Source of the DNA: a virus
Reading direction: 5' to 3' (one strand)
IMG/VR virus record: IMGVR_UViG_3300027754_000093
Coordinates: 1 to 62,015 of that record
DNA length: 62,015 nt
Below are positions 33,425 through 43,163 of this stretch, one piece after another. The notes beneath the pieces were generated by a model, which searched no databases, was not told the DNA's origin, and saw only the letters and a program-made list of their open reading frames with translations. The position numbers and the translations under genes are program-made. Within the stretch, counting starts at the first letter, position 1, and every line of letters begins with the position of its first letter.

Positions 33425-33882
33425 AATTAATCTTTATCGTATCGGAAAAATTTATTAGATTGGATGATGAAAGTTTTTTGAATATCAAGGAAGACCTATC
33501 TTGGGTTCCTTCTAATGTTCATGCAGTCATTTGGAATGATGATGCGGGTTATATTGAATATAAGAATGCACCCAAAGAAACAATTGAAGAACTTGGAATT
33601 TACGAACAAGCACTTGAAATTTTTGATGCAGAAAAGCAAAGAAGACTGAGAGAGCAATTAGCAGAAGAAGAATTGAGGGAGGCATCCAGAGATTATTGGA
33701 AAGAATTGAGAAATAAAAGAGATTTTCTACTTTCGCAATCGGATTGGACGCAAGGAAATGATAGTCCACTAAATTTACAACAAAAAGAAGAATGGAAAAT
33801 ATATCGTCAGGCATTACGAGATGCACCTTCAAATACGATAGACCCAAAGAGTCCAGTCTGGCCACTGTCCCCTTCTCCTTGA
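33421..33882 (+). CDS. Tail-fibre assembly chaperone
   Basis: A 153-residue protein. Its C-terminal part matches the phage tail-fibre assembly chaperone family (PF16778-like): RDFLLSQSDWTQGNDSPL, then EEWKIYRQALRDAP and a closing VWPLSPSP. The family consensus is RDxLLxxSDWTQ...YRQALRDxP...WP. The N-terminal part (FIRLDDESFLNIKEDLSWVP) is phage-specific. Such proteins help fibre tips trimerise and usually lie right after the fibre gene they serve, here the HxH-tip fibre. The stop codon is embedded in the -35 hexamer of the following promoter. Confidence 0.82.
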   Translation: MKLIFIVSEKFIRLDDESFLNIKEDLSWVPSNVHAVIWNDDAGYIEYKNAPKETIEELGIYEQALEIFDAEKQRRLREQLAEEELREASRDYWKELRNKRDFLLSQSDWTQGNDSPLNLQQKEEWKIYRQALRDAPSNTIDPKSPVWPLSPSP

Positions 33883-33907
33883 CACCACACCCAGTCCGTG
33901 CTATGAT
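33879..33907 (+). promoter_or_regulatory. Strong sigma70 promoter for the 54-residue gene
   Basis: TTGACA (33879-33884), exactly 17 bases, then TATGAT (33902-33907). The -35 is a perfect consensus and the -10 differs at one base. The surrounding 75 bases (33861-33935) are about 56 percent G+C by my count, far above the flanking DNA. Confidence 0.85.
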
Positions 33908-33937
33908 GGATGGGTAAGACGACCCTTCCAAACCATT

Positions 33938-34102
33938 ATGATGATTACCCGAGACGTTTTGGCCGAACTTCAAGAACTGCAAGAAGATGTAGCAGAACAT
34001 TTTGCAGATGAGAATATTGTAAGTGGTGAACTTTATTGGACTTGTGTGGAGTCACTTGCAACTGCAAAACTTGCTGAACTTCGTGGTGAACTTGTAAGAT
34101 AA
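33938..34102 (+). CDS. 54-residue moron-like protein
   Basis: A 54-residue protein with two ATG codons at its start (33938, 33941). It is helical and acidic (VLAELQELQEDVAEHFADEN, then LATAKLAELRGELVR), with one Trp and one Cys. The gene has its own near-consensus sigma70 promoter and lies in a GC-richer island between fibre genes, as phage morons do. The sequence resembles small host-type proteins of marine picocyanobacteria, though I cannot name a family. Function unknown. Expression early in infection is predicted from the promoter. Confidence 0.72.
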   Translation: MMITRDVLAELQELQEDVAEHFADENIVSGELYWTCVESLATAKLAELRGELVR

Positions 34103-34122
34103 TATAAAAAAATATATAGTGT

Positions 34123-34129
34123 CTAAATA
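34123..34129 (+). promoter_or_regulatory. Late-promoter-like motif before 2040-residue gene
   Basis: CTAAATA lies 31 bases before the start codon of the largest gene in the window. The motif returns transcription of the structural cassette to the late programme after the moron-like gene. Confidence 0.5.
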
Positions 34130-34159
34130 AGACAGAAGAAATATCTGTGTTTATAAACG

Positions 34160-37100
34160 ATGCCGTTATCAAGATTAGAAAACTTCCTAAAGAATGCTGA
34201 AGGAAATATTCTTTATGTAAATCCATCAGATTTTGATGCAACTGATAGTTATGAGAATAAAGGCAATTCGTTAACGAGACCTTTCAAATCTATTCAAAGA
34301 GCATTAATTGAGTCTGCAAGATTTTCTTATCAATCAGGAAGAAATAATGATAAGATTGATAAGACTACAATTCTTGTATATCCAGGCACACATTATATTG
34401 ATAATCGTCCTGGATATGTTTTAAATTCAAGTGCGGTTCTTTATCAAAGAACTGGTTCGGGTTCTGGTGCAACTTGGACTACGAGTGGTGCATCAATTAC
34501 TGAACTGGGATCTTCATTCAATACAGATATTTTTAGTGCTTCAAATGACCTTTATAAGGCAAATTCTTCTTCTGGTGGTATCATTATATCTCGTGGCACC
34601 TCAATTATTGGATTAGATTTAAGAAAAACAAAAATCCGTCCACTTTTTATTCCAGATCCATTAGATGATTATATTGATAATTCTTCTATTTTTAATGTAA
34701 CTGGTACTTGTTATTTTAGTACATTTACATTTTTTGATGGTGATGTAAACCGAAGTGTTTATAAAAATTATAATAATACATCATTTGTTCCTACTTTTTC
34801 ACATCATAAGTTAACAGCATTTGCATATGCTGATGGTGTAAACGAAGTCAAAATAGGATCTACTGGAACGGGTCTAACTGACCTTCAAATGTATTATTAT
34901 AAATTGGCTTTGATGTATGGAACTGCATCAGGAAGACCACTTGCGGATTATCCAACTGGTAATGATTTTGAACCATCAGTAGACGAATATCGTATTGTTG
35001 GTAACTTAAATGCAAATGCGATTGGTATTACAAGTATTCGTGCTGGTGATGGAAATACCTCATCGCAAATAATTACGGTAGATACATCTACAGAACACGG
35101 TTTATATGCTGATACTCCATTTTTGGTAAGTGGTGTTGGAATAGATACTGGTGTTTATAATGGATCTTTTACGGTAAAAGATGTTGTTGGACTTACAACA
35201 TTTACATATAATGCAACAAGTTCTCCGGTAGTTCCTTTACCAGATCCAAATACACAATTACAAAATTCTCAAATTATTGTAGAAGTTGATAGTGTATCTT
35301 CTGCATCTCCTTATATTTTTAACTGCTCTTTAAGATCAGTTTATGGAATGTGTGGAATGTGGGCGGATGGTAGCAAAGCTACTGGATTTAAATCTATGGT
35401 TGTTGCTCAATATACTGGTATATCATTACAGAAAGATGATAATGCATATATTGAATATGATTATAGTAGCAAGTCATTTAAAAATAATGATGAATCGGAG
35501 TATTCACCATTACATACTCATTCTTATTCAATATATAAACCATCATTCGAAAACTATCATATCAGGGCATCAAATGGTGCAATTATACAGGTAGTTTCTG
35601 TATTTGCAATTGGATTTGCAAGACATTTTGTTGCCGAAAGTGGTGGCGATATGTCTATCACAAACTCAAATTCCAACTTTGGCGCAATATCATTAGAGTC
35701 GGTTGGATTTCGTGTTGATTCTTTTGATAGGGACAATAAAGGTTATATTACACACATTATTCCACCAAGGGAAGTCACTACAGCAGAAACCGAAAGCACT
35801 TGGTTATCATTAGATGTAGAACAAACAATATCAGTTGCAAATCCTTCTCGTTTATATTTGTTTGGATATAAAAACCGAGAAATTGCTCCACCTCATCAAA
35901 TTGATAGTTATCGTGTTGGCGCAAAGCAAGGAGATATGCTGAATTTACCTGTAACTGTGGGTACTTCACTTTCGGCATATTCTGCTCCAATTTTAATGCA
36001 ATCACCTGATGGAACTACATTTAGTTCTAAAAAAGTTTTTGTTGTTGGAAGAAATGCAGGAATTAATAGCATTTCAAATAATATTTTTACATTAACTAGT
36101 AATCATAAATTTTATAATGGAGAAAAGATTAGAGTTTTTAGTGATAATGCAGAAGCACCAAATAATATTGAATTAAATAAAGTTTATTATGTAAGTACAA
36201 CTGGATCAGCAAATGGAATTAAAATTTCTCCAACATATAATGATGCAATTGCTGCAACACCAAGAACAATTAGTGGAATTAATAATCTTGGCGGAAATTT
36301 AAGAATAGTTAGTTCGGCAACAGATAAACAACCAGGAGAAGTTGGATATCCAATTCAATATGATACGGCAGTATCATCTTGGTATATTAATAGTTCTTCT
36401 ACACAAGATAATACAATTTATTCTATAATTGTAGGTCTTGGTACAACTGGTCTTGGATTAGAAAGTGGTTCTACATTTATCAAAAGAAAATTAGATAATC
36501 GTTCTCTTTCGGATCGTGTTTATAAGATGCGGTATGTGATACCAAAAGAAGCAACAAATGCTCGTCCTCCTGTTGCTGGATATATTATTCAAGAAACCAG
36601 TACAACTGGAATTGGAAGTGCAAGTATTTTAACTGGTGGTCTTTCTAGTCCTTTGGATTTAAGAAATCCAAAGATTATTACGAATGCTTCATATTCTTCA
36701 AATACAATCACCATTACAACCGAACTTCCACATAATTTTAAAACTGGTGATATTGTAAAAATACAAAACATCAAAAGTAGCAATAATCCAGTTGGAACTG
36801 CTTCTTCTGTTTATAATGGTTCATTTAAGATTTCGTCAATTCCAGGTTCAAAAACTTTTGCAATTGCTGGAATTTCTACAAATCCTGGATCATTTACAAA
36901 TATTACAAATCAAAGAACAACAAATCAACAAGTTGCTGCACTTCCAAGAGTTTATCGTGAAAGATACGAAAATACATTCTTCGTTTACCGAATAGACGAA
37001 ATCAAAAAGCATATTCCTGGTTCTTCTATTTCCGGTCAGGATGGAATTTATCATTTAACTGTGATGAGCTCGGATGTTTCGCCATCACTTGCAAATGTTG

Positions 37101-40100
37101 GATATGGTATTAGTCTTAAAAATTTCAATCAGGATGTAAGAAATCTTTATCCTCAAATGGATCGTGATAATTATAACTCTGATCCAAATGAAACATCTTC
37201 TTATGGAAATGTTAAACCTCTTGGTACTGTAAATGTTGATGATAAAAGAAATTCAGTTACAAAAGAAGCAATTAATACATTTTTAAAAGAAAATACTGTT
37301 GGATATGCAATTACAGGAGCAATTGCAAGTGGAACTGCGGTTACGTTCTTTACAGATAGAGAACACAATCTAAATTCAATTAAAACTATATCATTAACTA
37401 GTGGTGGTTCTGGTTATGGATCTACTACTCTTTATTCTGCCGAACTTGTAAATGTTTCAATTGTAGGAAAAAATGGTTCGGTAAAAGCAACTTTAGGTGG
37501 TGGTGGTGGAATTTCAGCAGTTGAAATTGTAGATGGTGGTGCTGCTTATGGTGTTGGAAATACGATGACGGTATCAGGAGGAACATCTCTTGCTGTTGTA
37601 GATGTAACTTCCATAAACAATAATGTAAATGATGCATTACAAGTTGTAGGATTTGCAAGTGAAGGATATAATGGTGTGTTTAGAATTACTGCGGTTCCTA
37701 ATGCAAAATCAATTACTGTTTATAATCCAAATAATGTAACAGCATTTGTATCTAGAACAGACGGAAAATCACCTTTTGTATCTGTTGTAGGTAAAGGTTC
37801 TTCAATATCGAATTTAATTTTTTCTGATATTAGAACTGGTATTACAACTGTTACTACAACAAGTTCTCACGGTCTTATTGTTGGAAATAAGTTTTCAATT
37901 GTTGGTACTGGAAAAACTATTTTTGATAGTTCATTTACAGTTAAAGAAGTTGTAGGAATTAATACATTTACATTTAATGTTGGTAATTTAACATCAACAG
38001 AAGTATATAATGGTAATGGATATGTACTAAGACAAGGAATTGCAGCAAATGCTCTTTCTGTTGGTGAAGGAGAAATTAATCTTGCAGGACGTATATCTTA
38101 CATTTATGCAGGTATCAGCACTACAATTTCTGTCGCATTAAGTGCTTCTGATACATCCATTACTCTTGCATCTATTGGTGGATTTTCGAAAGGAGATTAT
38201 TTGCAAATTAATGCAGAAGTTTTGCGTATACAAAATGATGCTTGTACTAATGTACTTCGTGGTCAGTTTGGTACAATTGCTGCTGCATATGATAACGGAA
38301 CACTTGCAAAGAAAATAAGAGTAATTCCAATTCAATTTCATCGTCCGTCTTATCTTCGTGCATCAGGTCATACATTTGAGTATCTTGGATTTGGTCCAGG
38401 TAACTATTCAACTGGTATGCCTCAAAAGCAAGATAGAATATTAAGTGGAGATGAAGTTATTGCTTCGCAAGCTAGAGAACAAGATGGCGGAACAATTGTT
38501 TATACTGGAATGAATGATAATGGTGAATTTTATTCTGGTGCAAAAAAACTTATTTCTGTAACTGGCGAAGAAGAAATATTTGATGCACCTGTATTTACAT
38601 ATACTGGCGATGATGCAAATACAGATAGCACAAAAAGATTAAGTGGTATATATGATGATTTGGTGGTAAGAGATCGTATTACGGTAGAGGGTGGAGAAAA
38701 TAATAATCAAACTTCACAATTTTATGGTCCAGTTAATTTTACACAAAAAGTTACAAGTACTGCTGCTGCTGGTGTTGAAGTTAAAAACTTATACATTAAG
38801 GGAAATACGGCACAATCAAAATTAATTACTGTTGGTATTTCTACACCAACTACTGCTGATATTCCTGGTGCTCGTACTGGTGATATTTCATTATCTGGAA
38901 CACCACAACTAGGTGGTTATCTTGGTCACATTTATATTAATGGAGATTGGAGAAGATTTGGAGTAATCAGTTCTCAAAAGGATTTGGGTTACTATAGAAT
39001 GGATAAATTGGGAATTGGTGAAACAACATCAGTTTTTAATGGTACTCAACTTTTTGAAGTGAATGGGCAAGCATTAGTTAAAGATCTTTATGTGACTGGA
39101 AATGTAACATTTGCAGCACAACAAACTTTTTCAAGTCTTGCATTTGAAGGTATTACAATTTATAATGGAGCTACTTTTCCTGGAACAAATGCAAGTGGTG
39201 GAATTACAACTGCTTATACGCAAAGACACGTACAGGGCATTTCACAACTTTATAATTTAGAAGTTACTGGTACTGCGGCAACATTTACAAATGCAAAACT
39301 GACAGTTCAAAGTTCATTTAATTCTACATTTACTGGACTTTCTACTTTTGCCGGTCAATTAAATATTGGTATTTCGTCAATTGGAAATCTAAATGTTGTT
39401 GGTATGACTACTACCAGCAATTTAAATGTAACTGGTATTACATCAGCAACATTTGGAGGAACTATCGGTGCTGGATTTACTGGTTCTACATCTGGAATTA
39501 CAACATTAAGAGCATCTGCTGTTGCTTCTGGTATTCTTACATTACCTGCTACAACTGATACATTAGTTGCAAAAAATACAACAGATATTTTAACAAATAA
39601 ATCAATTGCTGCTGGTTCAAATACTATCACAGGTCTCACGAATACTAATCTTTCTGGGTCTGCTGGTATTACAAATGCAAATCTAGCAACTCCTACGATT
39701 TCTGGTATTTCACTTGGAAGTAATCTTGCAACATTAACATTTGGGACATATTTGTCTGGAACTTCTTATAATGGTTCTACTGCGGTTACGATTGCAACAA
39801 ATGCTACAAGTTCTAATACTGGAAGTACATTAGTTGCTCGTGATGCTTCTGGTGACTTTACAGCAAATAGAATTACTTCATCCATTAAAGCGAATGGATT
39901 GACTGAAGGTGTAACTATAAGTGCTTCTGCTCTTACTGGTTCTAATAATATTGATTTAATTGCAAATAATGTTTATCTTTATACTGCAAATACATCAGGA
40001 AACTTTACATTTAATTTCCGTGCAAATTCTTCTACTTCGTTAAATACATTCCTTTCAGTAGGAGAGTCAATTACTGTTGCAATCTTAACTACACAAGGGT

Positions 40101-40282
40101 CAACTGCATATTATAATACAGCAATTACAATAGATGGAAATGCAGTCACGCCAAAATGGTATGGTGAAGTCACACCAACATCTGGAAATGTAAATGGTAT
40201 TGATGTTTATACCTATGTGATTATAAAAACTGCTAGTGCTACATTTACTGTAATTGCATCACAATCACAATATAAGGCTTGA
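34160..40282 (+). CDS. Giant virion structural protein (2040 residues)
   Basis: The largest protein of the window. The first 60 residues (MPLSRLENFLKNAEGNILYV, then SFKSIQRAL-like text) start a pectin-lyase-type beta-helix (TILVYPGTHYIDNRPG; VSVFAIGFARHFVAESGGDMSITNSNSNFG). GGSGYGS and DGGAAYG strands lie near 1080-1130. A SGHTFEYLGFGPGNYSTG segment near 1395 matches the closing domain of the 24331 and 43389 proteins. The end has fibre-shaft repeats (ATFTNAKLTVQSSF, NLNVTGITSATFGG) and a compact beta tail domain. It is a conserved type in cyanomyoviruses, probably a baseplate-attached fibre or spike. Exact place in the virion unknown. Confidence 0.75.
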   Translation: MPLSRLENFLKNAEGNILYVNPSDFDATDSYENKGNSLTRPFKSIQRALIESARFSYQSGRNNDKIDKTTILVYPGTHYIDNRPGYVLNSSAVLYQRTGSGSGATWTTSGASITELGSSFNTDIFSASNDLYKANSSSGGIIISRGTSIIGLDLRKTKIRPLFIPDPLDDYIDNSSIFNVTGTCYFSTFTFFDGDVNRSVYKNYNNTSFVPTFSHHKLTAFAYADGVNEVKIGSTGTGLTDLQMYYYKLALMYGTASGRPLADYPTGNDFEPSVDEYRIVGNLNANAIGITSIRAGDGNTSSQIITVDTSTEHGLYADTPFLVSGVGIDTGVYNGSFTVKDVVGLTTFTYNATSSPVVPLPDPNTQLQNSQIIVEVDSVSSASPYIFNCSLRSVYGMCGMWADGSKATGFKSMVVAQYTGISLQKDDNAYIEYDYSSKSFKNNDESEYSPLHTHSYSIYKPSFENYHIRASNGAIIQVVSVFAIGFARHFVAESGGDMSITNSNSNFGAISLESVGFRVDSFDRDNKGYITHIIPPREVTTAETESTWLSLDVEQTISVANPSRLYLFGYKNREIAPPHQIDSYRVGAKQGDMLNLPVTVGTSLSAYSAPILMQSPDGTTFSSKKVFVVGRNAGINSISNNIFTLTSNHKFYNGEKIRVFSDNAEAPNNIELNKVYYVSTTGSANGIKISPTYNDAIAATPRTISGINNLGGNLRIVSSATDKQPGEVGYPIQYDTAVSSWYINSSSTQDNTIYSIIVGLGTTGLGLESGSTFIKRKLDNRSLSDRVYKMRYVIPKEATNARPPVAGYIIQETSTTGIGSASILTGGLSSPLDLRNPKIITNASYSSNTITITTELPHNFKTGDIVKIQNIKSSNNPVGTASSVYNGSFKISSIPGSKTFAIAGISTNPGSFTNITNQRTTNQQVAALPRVYRERYENTFFVYRIDEIKKHIPGSSISGQDGIYHLTVMSSDVSPSLANVGYGISLKNFNQDVRNLYPQMDRDNYNSDPNETSSYGNVKPLGTVNVDDKRNSVTKEAINTFLKENTVGYAITGAIASGTAVTFFTDREHNLNSIKTISLTSGGSGYGSTTLYSAELVNVSIVGKNGSVKATLGGGGGISAVEIVDGGAAYGVGNTMTVSGGTSLAVVDVTSINNNVNDALQVVGFASEGYNGVFRITAVPNAKSITVYNPNNVTAFVSRTDGKSPFVSVVGKGSSISNLIFSDIRTGITTVTTTSSHGLIVGNKFSIVGTGKTIFDSSFTVKEVVGINTFTFNVGNLTSTEVYNGNGYVLRQGIAANALSVGEGEINLAGRISYIYAGISTTISVALSASDTSITLASIGGFSKGDYLQINAEVLRIQNDACTNVLRGQFGTIAAAYDNGTLAKKIRVIPIQFHRPSYLRASGHTFEYLGFGPGNYSTGMPQKQDRILSGDEVIASQAREQDGGTIVYTGMNDNGEFYSGAKKLISVTGEEEIFDAPVFTYTGDDANTDSTKRLSGIYDDLVVRDRITVEGGENNNQTSQFYGPVNFTQKVTSTAAAGVEVKNLYIKGNTAQSKLITVGISTPTTADIPGARTGDISLSGTPQLGGYLGHIYINGDWRRFGVISSQKDLGYYRMDKLGIGETTSVFNGTQLFEVNGQALVKDLYVTGNVTFAAQQTFSSLAFEGITIYNGATFPGTNASGGITTAYTQRHVQGISQLYNLEVTGTAATFTNAKLTVQSSFNSTFTGLSTFAGQLNIGISSIGNLNVVGMTTTSNLNVTGITSATFGGTIGAGFTGSTSGITTLRASAVASGILTLPATTDTLVAKNTTDILTNKSIAAGSNTITGLTNTNLSGSAGITNANLATPTISGISLGSNLATLTFGTYLSGTSYNGSTAVTIATNATSSNTGSTLVARDASGDFTANRITSSIKANGLTEGVTISASALTGSNNIDLIANNVYLYTANTSGNFTFNFRANSSTSLNTFLSVGESITVAILTTQGSTAYYNTAITIDGNAVTPKWYGEVTPTSGNVNGIDVYTYVIIKTASATFTVIASQSQYKA

Positions 40283-40288
40283 TACTAA

Positions 40289-42781
40289 ATGTCTCCACTT
40301 TTAGGTTCTACTGGTTTAGTTTCTTATTATTCTTATAGAGGAAATATTGATACACTTCCTGATGTGTTTTCAATTGGTGCAGATGTTACAGATGTAGAAA
40401 TAGATGCAGAAATCACAAGAACAACTACAATTACTGGTATTAACTATAAAGCAAAAGTAACACCAAGTTCTGGTGCTACAATATCTGTAAATGGAAGTGC
40501 ATATACTTCTACACCACAATATGTAAAAAACAATCAATCAATATCAATTAAATTTACACCAACTGACTATGAAACAACTTATACTGTATCATTAACTGTT
40601 GGAAAACGAAGTGATGCTTATACTATTCTTACAAGAAATCGCCCAGAAGATGGAATACCTAATGCATTTAGTTTTACCGATCAAACAGATGTAGATCCAC
40701 CATTTAGAACTAATGTAGAAAGTAATGTAATAACTTTAAGTGGAATGTCTAATGTTCCTTCTGGGCAAACACCAAGAACAAATGATATTGGAACTGCAAG
40801 TATTAGTGGAAATAGCGCTCAATTTAAAGTTACAAGAGGCGGAACGGTAGTAAGAGATTATGGAACTGGAAATTTTTCAGTTATAAATGGAGACCAGATA
40901 CAGTTGCGTATGAATGCAGGAGGAAATGCACAAACAGTTTCTACTACATTTAGTGTAACTGGAACTGATACTACAAATTTAGCAAGTCCTGTTACATCAA
41001 CTGTAAGTGATACTTGGAGTATTACATCTAGAACTTATACTGCAACTATTACTTTAAGTGCAAGTCCAGGTACGGTGGATTATAATACAGCATCAACGAT
41101 TAGTTGGACTTCACAAAATATTAGTGGTCCAATTAATATTACTAATATTGGAAATGTTAATGATGCAAGTGGTAGTAGATCTACTGGAAATTTAAATGGA
41201 GGTGCTAGTGGTGGTTCTAGATCATTTACAGCAACTGCAAATACATTATATTCACCACCAGCAACAGTCACATCAAATACGGTAACAGTAAATATAAATC
41301 CACCACCAGCACCAAGTGTATCATTAAGTTCTGGTAGTAATAGTATTGCTTATAATAGTTCAACAACATTATCTTGGAGTTCTAGTAATGCTACAAGTGT
41401 GAATAGTTCTACTGATAATTTTGCTGGAAGTAATCTAAGCGGAAGTAATGTTAGTACTGGTAATCTTACACAGTCAAAAACTTATACGATTAGAGTAAAT
41501 GGCGTAGAAGGACAAGTATCATCACCATCAAGTGTGACGATAAATGTAGCTGCACCACCAGTACCAACAGTATCATTAACTGCTGATAGTACAAATATTT
41601 CATATAATGGTTCAACGACTTTGAGGTGGAGTTCTAGTAATGCTACAAGTGTGAATAGTTCTACTGATAATTTTGCTGGTTCTAGCACAAGCGGAAGTGT
41701 TAGTACTGGTAATCTTACACAGTCAAAAACTTATACGATTGTACTTAATGGTCTTGAAGGTCAAACTGCAACTTCTAGTGTAACTATAACAGTACCAGAA
41801 GAACCAGAAATCGTAAAATATATTACTTCAAATACAACAAATGCAGATGCTCAAAGTTATTTTGGGTCAACTGATTGGACAAGAAGTGTAAGAAAGAGAT
41901 TAGTAATTAATGGTGGTGTTGTGGTTGGTTCAACCAATCCTAGTGCTGCAGCACTTAGCATTACGGCTGGAGTTGTTGGTGCTTTTGTATTAGAAAATAA
42001 TGGTTCCATTCAAGGTGCTGGTGGTCTTGGTGGAATAGCAAATGGCGGAAATGGCGGAAAGGGCGGAAATGCTATTATTATTAATAATAAAGGAACTGGT
42101 GGTACGGTAAGTATTACAAATAATGGAAGCATTTATGCTGGCGGCGGTGGCGGCGGTGCTGGAACCAAAGGTGGTACTGGCGGTCAAGGTGGTTCTGGTA
42201 GTAATACTTATTTGGTTAGTCAATCTTTTCCAAATGCAGGAACATGCACTAGTAATTTTAATTTGTGCTTTTTTGGCGCTCCAAGTCCTGGAAGAACGGC
42301 AGCTTGTCAAATTTACAACGCACAATGTTGTGGTAGTCAGCAAGGTTGCCCAAATAATGAATATGCTACAGTAGATACAACAGGAGGAAACGGAGGAGAA
42401 GGCGGAAATGGTGGAAATGGTGGTGTAGGACAAGGATACGCCCAAAATGCTGCGGGTGGTGCTGCTGGTGCTGCTGGTGCTGCTGGTGCTGCTGGAGGTA
42501 CAAATGCTGGTAGTGGTGGAAATGGGGGAACCGGTGGGACTGGTGGAACTGGCGGAGGTCTTGGTGCCGATGGTTCTAATGGGTCACAAGGAAATACTGG
42601 TGATACTGGAGCATCCGGAAATGTAGGTAGTGGTTCTGGCGGACTTGCCGGAGAACTTCCAGTTGGAATAAGAGGACTTGTTGGATATTATATTAACGGA
42701 ATTGATAATTTAAATGGAGGTGTTGGTGGAACAGTAGGCGGAAGAACAAAAAATATAGGAGATCCAGCAACAACTAACTGA
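40289..42781 (+). CDS. Glycine-rich adhesin with Ig-like repeats
   Basis: An 830-residue protein. Residues 1-250 are beta-sandwich-like. Two tandem Ig-like units follow at about 340-425 and 425-510, with repeated LSWSSSNATSVNSSTDNFAG-type text. The last 270 residues hold dense Gly motifs (GGAGGLGG-type, NGGNGGKGGN, GGTGGTGGTGG), as in polyglycine-II adhesins such as phage S16 gp38. A cysteine-rich stretch with six Cys (SNFNLCFFGAPSPG, CQIYNAQCCGSQQGC) interrupts the glycine array. The layout suggests a receptor-binding tip in which the Cys insert forms a recognition loop; this is inference. Confidence 0.7.
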   Translation: MSPLLGSTGLVSYYSYRGNIDTLPDVFSIGADVTDVEIDAEITRTTTITGINYKAKVTPSSGATISVNGSAYTSTPQYVKNNQSISIKFTPTDYETTYTVSLTVGKRSDAYTILTRNRPEDGIPNAFSFTDQTDVDPPFRTNVESNVITLSGMSNVPSGQTPRTNDIGTASISGNSAQFKVTRGGTVVRDYGTGNFSVINGDQIQLRMNAGGNAQTVSTTFSVTGTDTTNLASPVTSTVSDTWSITSRTYTATITLSASPGTVDYNTASTISWTSQNISGPINITNIGNVNDASGSRSTGNLNGGASGGSRSFTATANTLYSPPATVTSNTVTVNINPPPAPSVSLSSGSNSIAYNSSTTLSWSSSNATSVNSSTDNFAGSNLSGSNVSTGNLTQSKTYTIRVNGVEGQVSSPSSVTINVAAPPVPTVSLTADSTNISYNGSTTLRWSSSNATSVNSSTDNFAGSSTSGSVSTGNLTQSKTYTIVLNGLEGQTATSSVTITVPEEPEIVKYITSNTTNADAQSYFGSTDWTRSVRKRLVINGGVVVGSTNPSAAALSITAGVVGAFVLENNGSIQGAGGLGGIANGGNGGKGGNAIIINNKGTGGTVSITNNGSIYAGGGGGGAGTKGGTGGQGGSGSNTYLVSQSFPNAGTCTSNFNLCFFGAPSPGRTAACQIYNAQCCGSQQGCPNNEYATVDTTGGNGGEGGNGGNGGVGQGYAQNAAGGAAGAAGAAGAAGGTNAGSGGNGGTGGTGGTGGGLGADGSNGSQGNTGDTGASGNVGSGSGGLAGELPVGIRGLVGYYINGIDNLNGGVGGTVGGRTKNIGDPATTN
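41374..41740 (+). repeat. Two Ig-like repeat units in adhesin gene
   Basis: The stretch TGGAGTTCTAGTAATGC to CTTATACGAT occurs at 41374-41491 and again at 41627-41740. The first 50 or so bases are identical and a six-base indel lies in the middle. This points to a recent in-gene duplication. Confidence 0.88.
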
Positions 42782-42782
42782 T

Positions 42783-42790
42783 AATAAATA
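42783..42790 (+). promoter_or_regulatory. Late-promoter-like motif before Cys4 protein
   Basis: AATAAATA lies immediately after the adhesin gene stop, 22 bases before the next start codon. Confidence 0.4.
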
Positions 42791-42812
42791 AAACGAACTT
42801 TAAAATGTTATA

Positions 42813-43136
42813 ATGACTGAAAATCAATATCCTTCTTTACCAGAACAAGGAAAAAACTTAGCTAAGTTTAGTTTTGATTTGATTAAAAATGCACTTCAAG
42901 GTGGAGGACTTATAGTTTCTGCCGAAGTACAAGCACAAAGATTAGAAACTTGTAAAACTTGTGAATGGTATGATGATACTCAAACTAAATGTAAACATTG
43001 CGGATGTTTTCTTCCTGCTAAAGTTTCCTTTGCATTAGATAGTTGTCCTGTAGGAAAATGGAAAGAAAATGAAGAAACGTGGATGAATGAAAAGTTTGAT
43101 GAGATTATGAAAAAGACCCAAGACCAACAATCCTAA
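42813..43136 (+). CDS. Small zinc-ribbon-like protein
   Basis: A 107-residue protein. The middle contains CKTCEWYDDTQTKCKHCGC, two CxxC pairs about 10 residues apart, followed by a fifth and a later CPVGKW cysteine. This is a zinc-ribbon-like knuckle pattern. The N-terminal third is helical (NLAKFSFDLIKNALQGGGLIV) and the C-terminus is acidic. Small proteins of this type are conserved in cyanomyoviruses, often near fibre genes. DNA or protein binding is possible, but no function is known. Confidence 0.75.
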   Translation: MTENQYPSLPEQGKNLAKFSFDLIKNALQGGGLIVSAEVQAQRLETCKTCEWYDDTQTKCKHCGCFLPAKVSFALDSCPVGKWKENEETWMNEKFDEIMKKTQDQQS

Positions 43137-43139
43137 ATA
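43133..43139 (+). promoter_or_regulatory. Late-promoter-like motif
   Basis: CTAAATA overlaps the stop of the zinc-ribbon gene, 24 bases before the next ATG. Confidence 0.35.
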
Positions 43140-43163
43140 AAATCATAGTTATTTTATATACAT

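Noticed and set aside
41990-42445. Minus-strand Ser/Thr/Ile-rich frame
   Set aside because: It is the complement of the glycine-rich adhesin codons; composition is explained by the plus-strand gene.
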